Below, piece by piece: positions 1-7,276 of a DNA stretch of 7,383 nt; the stretch's first letter is position 1; the number at the start of each line of letters is the position of its first letter. The notes under the pieces were generated by a model. The model had not been told where the DNA came from, searched no databases, and worked only from the letters and a program-made list of their open reading frames with translations. The position numbers and the translations under genes are program-made. The DNA comes from Paludibacteraceae bacterium (lineage in GTDB: Bacteria > Bacteroidota > Bacteroidia > Bacteroidales > Paludibacteraceae): assembly GCA_018055865.1 (NCBI GenBank), contig JAGPGR010000081.1, positions 1-7,383 of the forward strand, written 5' to 3'.

Positions 1-597
1 CAGTCCATCGTTGGTGTAAGCAGGATTCATGAGCTCCGTATCCGTAATGACAAAATGAGAATAAAGATCAATGAAAGTGATTTTTTCGGCATTTGCCATT
101 TGCCGGAGTTTTTCGTTGAGCGGTTTGATATCCGCTTTACGCTTCATATGTCCCTGAAACATCCCGAAACTGTCATTTACAGGGAGAATACTTTGAAGAT
201 ATATGCGCGTTCGTGGAGATTCTGATTGAATTTTTTTTATGATTTTAAGGGTTGCATCGGCTATAGAGTCAATTGATGTGCCCCTTGCCATGTCATTGAT
301 GCCAATCATCAGAAATATTTTGGAGGGTTTCCCGGCAGTAATAGGTGTAAGGCGGTCGTAAACGCCCTGACAAATATCGCCGCTTATTCCCCTGTTTTTT
401 ACTCTTTTATTTTGAAACAGTTCAGCCCATTCGGCCCCGTTTGTAATGCTGTTTCCAAGAAAAATGATGTCTTTAGCGTTGACAGATAATTTTTCGAAAA
501 GGCTTGTCCGTTGGTAGTAAAAGGTGGAATATTTGGTTTGTGCTGTTAAACAAAAGAATAAGCCAACAACAAGAAGCATCAGACCTGTTTTTTTCAT
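1..597 (-). CDS. Secreted SGNH/GDSL-family esterase, 3' end cut by window edge
   Basis: The reading frame opens with ATG at 595-597 and runs 199 codons without a stop to base 1, so the C-terminus is missing. Residues 1-19 form a signal peptide (MKK, a hydrophobic run, then probable cleavage after LTA). SGNH blocks are visible: block I GNSITNG at 48-54 with nucleophile Ser50 (GNS in place of GDS), block II NRGISGD at 68-74, block III GIND at 99-102 with the oxyanion-hole Asn101, and Asp197 of the block V motif NDGL. The catalytic His of DGLH would be codon 200, just outside the window. The family hydrolyses acyl or acetyl esters, and the signal peptide implies a periplasmic or exported protein. 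Next to an AGE epimerase, a sialate or amino-sugar O-acetylesterase is a plausible role, but substrate cannot be read from the sequence. A terminator and a promoter core upstream suggest a transcription unit separate from the susCD operon. Confidence 0.9.
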   Translation of the reverse strand, partial: MKKTGLMLLVVGLFFCLTAQTKYSTFYYQRTSLFEKLSVNAKDIIFLGNSITNGAEWAELFQNKRVKNRGISGDICQGVYDRLTPITAGKPSKIFLMIGINDMARGTSIDSIADATLKIIKKIQSESPRTRIYLQSILPVNDSFGMFQGHMKRKADIKPLNEKLRQMANAEKITFIDLYSHFVITDTELMNPAYTNDGL

Positions 598-678
598 TCG
601 GAATGGATTGAGATTATGGTTTATTAAGTGTGCATAGTATTTTTCAAAAAATGTACCTGTATAAAGTCTGAGAGGTAA

Positions 679-686
679 CAAAGATA
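679..686 (-). promoter_or_regulatory. Probable Bacteroidetes -7 promoter element for the SGNH esterase
   Basis: On the minus strand this reads TATCTTTG, a full match to the Bacteroidetes -7 consensus TAnnTTTG. It lies between the susD terminator and the esterase start, which would give a leader of roughly 70-75 nt. The -33 element is poor: the best candidate is GTTTA at 709-713, about 22 nt upstream. The call rests on the -7 match and the position. Confidence 0.45.
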
Positions 687-744
687 GAAAAATTTTCAGG
701 TATTTGAATAAACAGTTTGACAGAGAATAGAATGCTGTAAAATT

Positions 745-788
745 CAAAACCAAAAGCAGCAAAATTATTTTGCCACTTTTGGATTTTG
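745..788 (-). terminator. Intrinsic terminator of the epimerase-susC-susD operon
   Basis: The hairpin starts 28 nt past the susD stop codon. In the minus-strand RNA, CCAAAAG (782-776) pairs with CUUUUGG (756-750), UGG (775-773) pairs with CUG (759-757) through two G-U wobbles and one G-C, and CAAAAU (772-767) pairs with AUUUUG (765-760) around a very small loop centred on 766. CAAAA/UUUUG can extend the base of the stem with base 783 bulged. The RNA continues UUUUGAAUUUU, a U-rich 3' side. In the opposite strand the two wobbles become C-A mismatches, so the element fits minus-strand transcripts best. Confidence 0.8.
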
Positions 789-816
789 AAAAATCATTAA
801 AAATAAAACTTGCAAA

Positions 817-2421
817 TTACCATTTTTCTTCTTCCTGTCCGGCAACAGAATATCCGGGTGTTTGTTTCAGGTTTGGATCTGCACTCAGGGTGGCTTTATC
901 TACAGGCCACAGAAGTTTGTATTTTTCAGTTGACAACAATACCGGCGTAGTGGTGTAGGCCGAAGCAGCATCAAATGCAAGCGGTAGTCCGTTTACTCCG
1001 TCTTTCATGCGGATTACATCATACCAGCGTTTACCTTCATATACAAACTCTTTGTCTTTCTCACGTAAGATGGTATATTCATTTGTTTTGAAATCGGCGT
1101 TCACATAAGCGTCTGTAGCAGCAACATAATTAGCTCCGTACGCACGCTGACGAATCTGGTTAATGTACTGAGCAGGATTGCCTCCCTTCATGTTTTCTAC
1201 TTCAGCCAGCATCAGCAGCACGTCTGCATAGCGGTAGATAGGCTCATTGCTGTCGTAAACGCGTGAACCGGTTGCGTTGATAGATCCGATGAATTTTTTA
1301 ACCACAGTTCCTTTAACCACGCCTTTGTCGTCGTAATATTCCATAAATGTAGCATCACGTCTTTTGTCTTTATCTGAGAATGATTTCCAGAAATCAAGTG
1401 TATATTCGTAGCGTTGAAGGCCTGTACTTTTAAGATTTAACGGGTCACCTAAGCGCACTCCGTCTTTGTCATAAAAAAGGTTGATACCTGCATCGGCATA
1501 CAAAAATTGAGATACATTGCTGGTTGATTCTCCGTCAGCATAGTTGATGGCTAAGATGATTTCTTTATTAGCTTTGTTGTTGCTGGCAAAAATCTTTTCA
1601 AAATCGTCCAGAAGGCCAAATCGTGTATTTCCTTTCACTTCATTCAGATAACCTTCAGCAGCTGCTAAATCACCTGCAGCGGGAGTTTGATCACCCAAAG
1701 TAACCTTGGCCGACCAAAGATACACTTCAGCTGCCAGCATTTGGGTTGCTGCTTTTGACCAGGTTACATTGTTTACCCAATCTTTACCTGATGATGCAAA
1801 GTACTCCAGTGATTTTTTCAAATCAGCTTTTATAAACTCCAGGGTTTGTTTTGGTGTAGAACGAGGGGTGTAGAGTTCATCGGCAGTAACCTGACCGTCA
1901 AGCACTTTCACTTTGTCAACCAGCGGAACACCACCGTATGCGCGGTAAAGTTTGAAATAATGGAAAGCTCTGATACCATAAGTCTGAGCTAATAAGAAGT
2001 CAACTGTAGCTTTATTGCCGGTGTGCATATCCGTGTTTTCTACATTTTGAATCATTAAATTGCAATCAAATACATTGCCATATACGCTTCCGGATCCACC
2101 CCATTGACTTAATCCCGGAAGGTCACCTGTCAATTTGTTGCCTTTTATGATATCATTATCTGTGGATACGTTCATTGAACTTGTGCCGGTTACCTGAAGT
2201 CCGCCACGTGCTTCACCAAGGATAAAGTCGCGGGTGAAATGAGTGCTTCGGAGGTCCAGGTGCATACCATTAACATAGGTTTGAACCTGAGGTACGGTTT
2301 TCCAATAGTTGGCATTGCCATAATAGTCTATTGGACCTAATTCGAGGCTGTTGCAGGCACTAAAGGTAAGAGCCATGCCGAGCAACGCTGCCGATAGATA
2401 TTTCATTATTATTGTTTTCAT
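817..2421 (-). CDS. SusD/RagB-family surface glycan-binding lipoprotein
   Basis: This 534-residue protein has the usual length of the SusD family. A lipoprotein signal peptide ends in the lipobox TFSAC, with lipidated Cys23 followed by NSLELGP. The mature protein is expected on the outer-membrane surface as the lid of the SusC transporter. Family marks include the helical TPR-type segment at 143-168 (LLAQTYGIRAFHYF then LYRAYGGVPLV), the C-terminal domain motifs IYRYADVLLMLAEVEN at 395-410 and LREKDKEFVYEGKRWYDVIR at 452-471, and the LWPVDKATLSADPNLKQTPGY-type ending at 504-524. The start at 2421 is preferred because an A-rich run precedes it; an internal ATG at codon 6 would also leave a workable signal peptide. 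The gene follows susC by 34 nt with no promoter between, so they are co-transcribed. By context it may bind sialic acid or another amino sugar, as NanU does in Tannerella; the ligand is not shown by sequence. Confidence 0.96.
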   Translation of the reverse strand: MKTIIMKYLSAALLGMALTFSACNSLELGPIDYYGNANYWKTVPQVQTYVNGMHLDLRSTHFTRDFILGEARGGLQVTGTSSMNVSTDNDIIKGNKLTGDLPGLSQWGGSGSVYGNVFDCNLMIQNVENTDMHTGNKATVDFLLAQTYGIRAFHYFKLYRAYGGVPLVDKVKVLDGQVTADELYTPRSTPKQTLEFIKADLKKSLEYFASSGKDWVNNVTWSKAATQMLAAEVYLWSAKVTLGDQTPAAGDLAAAEGYLNEVKGNTRFGLLDDFEKIFASNNKANKEIILAINYADGESTSNVSQFLYADAGINLFYDKDGVRLGDPLNLKSTGLQRYEYTLDFWKSFSDKDKRRDATFMEYYDDKGVVKGTVVKKFIGSINATGSRVYDSNEPIYRYADVLLMLAEVENMKGGNPAQYINQIRQRAYGANYVAATDAYVNADFKTNEYTILREKDKEFVYEGKRWYDVIRMKDGVNGLPLAFDAASAYTTTPVLLSTEKYKLLWPVDKATLSADPNLKQTPGYSVAGQEEEKW

Positions 2422-2455
2422 TTTTTTTAATTGCTGTTATTTTGTTAATACCTTA

Positions 2456-5400
2456 TTAGAATGTAATGTTTACACCGAATGTAAGAATACGTGGTAAACT
2501 ATATCCAGCATCCTGAATACCACCGCCTTTTTCAGGGTTAGCCATCGTCTTGGCAGCAGTTAAGTATCCTAAGTTCTGACCTGTAACAGAAAGATCCAGT
2601 TTTTGAATGTGTGCTTTGTTAATCAGCTCTCTTGGCAATGAGTAAGAAAGTGATATCTGACGGAATGAAAGATAATCGCCTCTGTATGAAAATAAGGTTG
2701 AATTCCTGTAGTTTCCTTTTCCTAACTGGTCTGCCCATTGGTAGGTTGGATATTTAGCATTCGGATTTTCAGGAGTCCAGGTGTCATTCACATCGGTTGT
2801 CATGTTGTACGTTCCCTGAGCGTTAGCCAGAATCCAAGGTAAACGATAATCCATCATGTAGAAACCCAGTGCATAGTCAAATGCAGCATATAGCGAGAAG
2901 TTTTTGTAATTCAACGTAGAGTTCAATCCTCCAAACCAATGAGGAGTTGTGTTACCTACTTTTACCAAATCATAATCGTCAATAATATTGTCACCGTTTA
3001 CGTCTTTCCATTTCACATCTCCAGATTGGATAGGAAAACCTCTGCTTGCAATTTTTTCTGCTTCAGTCATAGCGTTCCAGTTATCTTTTCCGTATAGTGT
3101 TCTTGTTGTACTGCCAAAAAATCCTGTTGGTCTCACTACCATATTGGAAGGAATTTCGCTTTCACTTTTGTAAATACCTTCGGCCTGGAATACATAAAGT
3201 ACACCCGGTTCCTGGCCTTCCTGATATCCACCTACGTAAGCCAAATCATTTCCTTTACCGGTGTAAACCTGGAATGCACCCTGACGATTCAAAGGTAATC
3301 CGTTAAAAGGCAATGAAACTACGATGTTTTTATTATAACTAATATTGGCATTTACCGACCAATTCAGGTTTTTCATTTGAATCAGTTTTGCAGCCAGCTC
3401 GATTTCAAGACCACGGTTGCGGAAGGATCCGTTGTTGGTGCGGATACTGCTGATACCAGATGAAATAGGCAAACTTAACGATGCAAATTTATCGGATGTC
3501 AACCGATCGTAAACAGTAAAGTTAGTCGAATACCTGTTTTCCAGATAACTCAAATCCAAACCAAACTCCAGAGTACGTGATTTTTCCCAGCGAAGTCCGG
3601 GATTTGGCACAGAACCCAGCACAAATGTGGATTGACCGTTGTATTTGGTAGAACCAACATAACTTCCCTGCAATTCGTAAGCACCTACACCCGATACGTT
3701 ACCATTCAATCCATAACTGGCTTTCAGTTTACCGAATGAGATGATATTCTGATTTTGCATAAATGATTCTTTGGAGAACATCCAGGCTGCAGAAACTCCG
3801 GGGAAAGTACCCCAGCGATTTTCTAGTAACCGGGAGTATCCGTCGCGACGAACTACTGCAGATACGATGTATTTACCCATATAATCATAGTTGGCTCGTC
3901 CGAAGAATGATAAAATACGTTGTTGAGTGTGGTAGCTGTCCATACCTCTTTTGTCTTTATCGCTTGAAGTGAGAGATAAATCGCGGAAGTCATCTGTAGC
4001 AGCTCCTGATCCCCAGGCATCTAAACCATAGCCAAAACTATCGTAATATTCTGTACCCAGCATCACAGCCAGATAATGATCTTCCATCTGTTTTTCGTAA
4101 TTCAACACGGCATTGTATGTCTGATCGATGCTTCTGCCAAATGATGCAGAAGTGCTTCTGTCGCGGTTGAAAGCAGTTGGGCTGGTCTGGTAGTCCTTGT
4201 TGAAACTTTCATTGAAGCCTTCGCTGTAATACCAGTTGGCAGCCATTCTTAAATAGAGAGATTTTGTAAAGTCTACTTTAAATGCCTGATTCATAGTAAA
4301 TTTGTCCGTCTGATTAAAACGGAAGAATTTCTCGGGCTGGAAACTTTGGTTGCCGTCACCTGCATTATTACCAAAACGGGGAGATCCGTCTTCGTTCGTG
4401 TAGCGAATGGTCGGTGGAACTGAAAGAATCCGGCTAAAATAGTTCTCTTCGCTTGTTTGTGAACCGGGCATGGATTGCCAGTTAGCACGTCCGTAGCTGA
4501 AACTTGAAAATGATGTCAACCAGGGTTTAATTTTATAATCTCCGTTAAACAGAAAAGAATAACGCTTGTAGTAAGAAGAAATAGGAATACCTTCTGAATA
4601 GTTGTATCCGATACCGGCATAGTAATGACCTTTGTCATTTCCACCCGACATGTTCAGGTTATAATCCTGAGATAATGAAGGATCTACGAAGTTGAAGTCA
4701 GCAGGATTGGTGTTCTTGAAAATCAGATATTCACCTGCATTAGGATTTGTTGATTTCATGAAATCGTAAACAGGGTCACGCATTTTCTGCCATCCCTGAT
4801 TAAGCAGGAAATCATACCTGGGATCGTAATACATGGTGCTAAATACTGAATTTGTAGTGTTTACGAGTGGAGTAACACCGTCGGCAGCAAAATAGGCATT
4901 TCCTGTACCGAATGGTTGGGTACCGGTAAGACCTGCCAAGCCTGCATATCCCTGAGCAGTTCCATCTGCTTTGGACCATATTGTGGCCGATTTTACATAG
5001 GCTGTACGCATCCATTTCAAATAATCAGCACCTTCAACAAATTCATAAGCATTGTTCAGGTAGTTTACACCTACTTTTGCCTTAAAGTTAATTTCTGACT
5101 GTCCGCTTTGACCTTTTTTAGTAGTAATAAGAATTACACCGTTGTTGGCGCGGGCACCGTAAATAGCAGTTGCACCGGCGTCTTTCATCACCTGCATGTC
5201 TTCAATGTCTTCGGGGTTGATGTCAGAAAGGCTTCCACGAATCTGACCGTCAATGATAACCAGCGGTGCGCCGGAACCATCGAGATTGGTACCACCACGG
5301 AGTACGATGCTGGGTGTAGCACCTGGATTACCGGAGGTCTGAGTTACACGCAGACCCGAAACAGCTCCTGAAAGGGCTTGTCCGGGATTGGAGAATACTC

Positions 5401-5791
5401 CGACAGTCATTTTTTTATTGTCCACTTTGGCAATGGAGTTTGTACTTCTGGAACGAACCTGTGTACCGGTATACCCCGTAACGACTACTTCGTCGAGCAT
5501 GGCAGCATCTTCTTTCAAAACCACAGTAAGAGGAGAGCCTGCTGCTGCCAGTTTTTGTGAAGTGAAACCTACATAAGTTACCTCAACTGTAGCTCCTGTA
5601 GCTACACTCAATGTAAATTGTCCGTCGTAATTTGTAATAGTACCGTTGGTCAGATTTCCAACTTCCCTTACAGTTGCACCAATCAATGGCTCACCTGTTG
5701 CATCTGAAACAGTACCGGTAACGGTTTGTTTTTGGGCAACAGCTACCATTGAGAGTAGCGCCAGACCGAATAAAATCAATTGTTTTTTCAT
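2456..5791 (-). CDS. SusC/RagA-family TonB-dependent outer-membrane transporter
   Basis: This 1111-residue protein is complete. Residues 1-19 are a signal peptide (MKKQ, hydrophobic core, AVA before Gln20). A carboxypeptidase-regulatory-like beta domain typical of SusC occupies about 22-95 (VTGTVSDATGEPLIGATV near its start). The TonB-box-like DEVVVTGY is at 100-107. The plug runs about 113-227 and ends in the family signature VMKDAGATAIYGARANNGVI at 201-220 plus LITTKKG. The rest is the beta barrel; it includes a calcium-loop-like DVNGDNIIDDYD at 930-941 and ends in NITF with terminal Phe, as expected for outer-membrane insertion. It imports the ligand captured by its SusD partner, powered by TonB-ExbBD. 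The gene starts 56 nt after the epimerase stop with no TAnnTTTG in the gap, so it is probably read from the promoter upstream of the epimerase. Context suggests an amino-sugar or sialic-acid substrate (NanO-like), which is inference. Confidence 0.97.
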   Translation of the reverse strand: MKKQLILFGLALLSMVAVAQKQTVTGTVSDATGEPLIGATVREVGNLTNGTITNYDGQFTLSVATGATVEVTYVGFTSQKLAAAGSPLTVVLKEDAAMLDEVVVTGYTGTQVRSRSTNSIAKVDNKKMTVGVFSNPGQALSGAVSGLRVTQTSGNPGATPSIVLRGGTNLDGSGAPLVIIDGQIRGSLSDINPEDIEDMQVMKDAGATAIYGARANNGVILITTKKGQSGQSEINFKAKVGVNYLNNAYEFVEGADYLKWMRTAYVKSATIWSKADGTAQGYAGLAGLTGTQPFGTGNAYFAADGVTPLVNTTNSVFSTMYYDPRYDFLLNQGWQKMRDPVYDFMKSTNPNAGEYLIFKNTNPADFNFVDPSLSQDYNLNMSGGNDKGHYYAGIGYNYSEGIPISSYYKRYSFLFNGDYKIKPWLTSFSSFSYGRANWQSMPGSQTSEENYFSRILSVPPTIRYTNEDGSPRFGNNAGDGNQSFQPEKFFRFNQTDKFTMNQAFKVDFTKSLYLRMAANWYYSEGFNESFNKDYQTSPTAFNRDRSTSASFGRSIDQTYNAVLNYEKQMEDHYLAVMLGTEYYDSFGYGLDAWGSGAATDDFRDLSLTSSDKDKRGMDSYHTQQRILSFFGRANYDYMGKYIVSAVVRRDGYSRLLENRWGTFPGVSAAWMFSKESFMQNQNIISFGKLKASYGLNGNVSGVGAYELQGSYVGSTKYNGQSTFVLGSVPNPGLRWEKSRTLEFGLDLSYLENRYSTNFTVYDRLTSDKFASLSLPISSGISSIRTNNGSFRNRGLEIELAAKLIQMKNLNWSVNANISYNKNIVVSLPFNGLPLNRQGAFQVYTGKGNDLAYVGGYQEGQEPGVLYVFQAEGIYKSESEIPSNMVVRPTGFFGSTTRTLYGKDNWNAMTEAEKIASRGFPIQSGDVKWKDVNGDNIIDDYDLVKVGNTTPHWFGGLNSTLNYKNFSLYAAFDYALGFYMMDYRLPWILANAQGTYNMTTDVNDTWTPENPNAKYPTYQWADQLGKGNYRNSTLFSYRGDYLSFRQISLSYSLPRELINKAHIQKLDLSVTGQNLGYLTAAKTMANPEKGGGIQDAGYSLPRILTFGVNITF

Positions 5792-5847
5792 CTGTAAATA
5801 ATTGAATTGTTAATAAATAGATAGTTTGTCAATTTGTTTTTTTACTT

Positions 5848-7035
5848 TTATAATAGATTCGGATTGTTCGAATTTATTTTTTCCAGCGTTTTCCACACCT
5901 GATACAGTCCACGGGGTATGTGGAAGCAACCTTTCCATTTTCCGCCTTTCAGATCCAGCAGTACTTCTCCGCGGCGGTTCAGATAACCCCACCATTCCGG
6001 ATATTCGGGATCTTTGAAGTGCGTCCAGGTGTATTCGTGTATTTTCTCAAACCACTCGAGGCATGCTTGTGAGCCGGTGAGCTGGTATCCTTTTATGAGT
6101 GAAATCAACGTTTCTACATGAACCCACCAGAGTTTCTGATCCCATTCCAGCTGCTGTGGCGGAAATCCCTTGCGGTCCATGAAGTAGAATATTCCGCCGA
6201 ACTCTTTGTCCCAGCCGTAATCAATCATCTTCAGCGTAATGTCAACTGCTTGTTGGATTAGCTCAGGGCGATTGAGGCGTACGCCCAGATCCATCACAAA
6301 CCACATGGCTTCAATGGCATGTCCGGGGTTGATGAGCCGACCCTCATACGTGTCGGAGAGCGTTCCGTCCGTATTCAAATTCTCTATGATTATTCCTCCC
6401 AGTTCCGGTCGGTAGAAAACATTCAGTACTTCGTGAAGACATTCGTCGATGGTTCTTTCAAGAAAATCTTTGTCCAGCAGGTGTTCTATTTCCAATGCCA
6501 GGTTACACAGAATCATGGGCAGAGAAAAAGATTTCAGGTTGCGTGTACCCTCGTGGGCTTTATTCCATTTGCCTTTTGGATTTTCACGTTTTGAAAGTAT
6601 GATGTCGAACGTTTTCTTTGCTATTTCGGCATATTCTGCTTTTCCGGTAGCTTTGCTCAGCTGTCCGAAGGCCATGGTTGCAAACGTGTATGAAAAAATA
6701 TTGTAGGGCTCGATGAGCGGTTTCCCGTCTTGTGTGAGCGAGAAGTACCAATTGAGATTACCATCATGCCCGTATTTTTTCAGAAATTCACCTCCCTGAA
6801 TAGCACAATCGAGCCATTCCTGTTTTTTCTCTACGTTATTATAAAGTGTGGAAAACATCCAGACTTCGCGTGCCTGCAGCCATACAAATTTGTCGGTATC
6901 ATATACCTCCCCTTTTCTGTCCAGGCAGGTGAAATAACCGCCAAATTCGTTGTCTTGCGATTTTTCCAGCCAAAAAGGAACAATGTGCTTTAATAGTTCT
7001 TCTTTATACGTTTCTTCTAAATTTTTTAGTTTCAT
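5848..7035 (-). CDS. N-acylglucosamine 2-epimerase (AGE / renin-binding-protein family)
   Basis: This soluble 395-residue enzyme has no signal peptide and should interconvert ManNAc and GlcNAc in the cytoplasm. With the start at 7035, family motifs are WLQAREVW at 52-59 (Arg56), NPGHAIEAMWF at 236-246 (His239), KLWWVHVETL at 301-310 (Glu308) and KGGKWKGCFHIPR at 363-375 (His372, Arg375). From memory, these match the catalytic residues of the Anabaena AGE almost number for number. The GCFHIPR and NPGH motifs resemble renin-binding protein rather than cellobiose or mannobiose 2-epimerases. An in-frame ATG at 7095 would add 20 residues; I prefer 7035 because the extension looks unlike the family N-terminus, although the upstream ATG has the more A/T-rich leader. 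In Bacteroides an AGE-type NanE replaces the ManNAc-6-P route in sialic-acid catabolism, and this gene is a good candidate for it. It is the first gene of the operon with susC and susD. Confidence 0.92.
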   Translation of the reverse strand: MKLKNLEETYKEELLKHIVPFWLEKSQDNEFGGYFTCLDRKGEVYDTDKFVWLQAREVWMFSTLYNNVEKKQEWLDCAIQGGEFLKKYGHDGNLNWYFSLTQDGKPLIEPYNIFSYTFATMAFGQLSKATGKAEYAEIAKKTFDIILSKRENPKGKWNKAHEGTRNLKSFSLPMILCNLALEIEHLLDKDFLERTIDECLHEVLNVFYRPELGGIIIENLNTDGTLSDTYEGRLINPGHAIEAMWFVMDLGVRLNRPELIQQAVDITLKMIDYGWDKEFGGIFYFMDRKGFPPQQLEWDQKLWWVHVETLISLIKGYQLTGSQACLEWFEKIHEYTWTHFKDPEYPEWWGYLNRRGEVLLDLKGGKWKGCFHIPRGLYQVWKTLEKINSNNPNLL

Positions 7036-7121
7036 CAGGTGTATGTTTAGATAACAGCGCAGAGTTAGTTGTTTATATTCTTTTAAGAAAGGCATTATAA
7101 TTAAAAAATTTAATAACTCTG

Positions 7122-7129
7122 CAAAATTA
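7122..7129 (-). promoter_or_regulatory. Probable -7 promoter element of the epimerase-susC-susD operon
   Basis: The minus strand reads TAATTTTG, a full match to TAnnTTTG. Transcription would start near 7113-7117, giving a leader of about 80 nt to the preferred epimerase start at 7035 or about 20 nt to the alternative ATG at 7095. No clear TTTG -33 element is present at the expected spacing; the region there is A/T-only. A set of palindromes sits immediately upstream. Confidence 0.5.
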
Positions 7130-7158
7130 AAACAATTAATTTAATTAATAAACTTTAG

Positions 7159-7197
7159 TTTATCTAAAAATGAAATTTATTTTCATTTTTAGATAAA
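7159..7197. repeat. Perfect 17-bp inverted repeat with 5-nt spacer upstream of the epimerase operon
   Basis: The arms 7159-7175 (TTTATCTAAAAATGAAA) and 7181-7197 are exact reverse complements, separated by TTTAT at 7176-7180. The arms are almost all A/T with two G-C pairs. It is centred about 50 bp upstream of the -7 element. It could be a protein-binding site or, if transcribed from the kinase gene, an RNA hairpin. It lacks the GC-rich stem and U-tract of an intrinsic terminator on the minus strand, so an operator is the more likely reading. Confidence 0.75.
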
Positions 7198-7207
7198 TTT
7201 AACTAAA
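7188..7207. promoter_or_regulatory. Operator-like 20-bp palindrome overlapping the inverted repeat
   Basis: The sequence TTTAGATAAATTTAACTAAA is its own reverse complement except at one symmetric pair of positions (7193 and 7202). It shares TTTAG/CTAAA half-boxes with a second, shorter dyad at 7154-7168 (TTTAG, 5 nt, CTAAA). Two dyads with the same half-boxes upstream of a promoter suggest cooperative binding by a dimeric regulator. The regulator is unknown and no binding site of a named family is recognised. Confidence 0.45.
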
Positions 7208-7239
7208 AGGGGAATGTTTTTTTAATAAATACACCAAAA

Positions 7240-7256
7240 ATCAAGGGGGGGTTGAT
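7240..7256 (-). terminator. Weak hairpin after the ROK-like gene, possible terminator
   Basis: On the minus strand ATCAA and TTGAT flank a run of seven C, then TTTT follows. It lies 20 nt beyond the kinase stop codon, where a terminator would be expected. The stem is only five mostly A-U pairs, so termination by it alone is doubtful. Confidence 0.25.
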
Positions 7257-7276
7257 GTAAGTTTTTTTTTCCGAGT

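Noticed and set aside
538..597. Lipoprotein signal on the SGNH esterase (Cys16)
   Set aside because: The residues before Cys16 are L-F-F, which lack the small residue needed at -1. Cleavage after LTA at residue 19 by signal peptidase I is more likely.
770..958. Plus-strand open frame across the terminator and the susD 3' end
   Set aside because: It overlaps the terminator and the well-supported susD coding frame, and its translation shows no recognisable features.
5108..5576. Several plus-strand open frames of 60-90 codons opposite the susC 5' region
   Set aside because: They lie antisense to the conserved plug and N-terminal domain of SusC and overlap one another. They are shadows of the coding sequence.
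6319..6993. Plus-strand open frames antisense to the epimerase
   Set aside because: They are antisense to conserved AGE motifs, and their Cys/Phe-rich translations resemble no protein I know.
5848..7035. Cellobiose or mannobiose 2-epimerase as the identity of the AGE-family gene
   Set aside because: The NPGHAIEAMWF and KGCFHIPR motifs match renin-binding-protein/N-acylglucosamine epimerases better than the disaccharide epimerases. A trace of doubt on substrate remains.
7159..7197. The long inverted repeat as an intrinsic terminator of the kinase gene
   Set aside because: The stem is almost all A-U and is not followed by a U-tract in minus-strand RNA. Its shared half-boxes and promoter-proximal position fit a binding site better.
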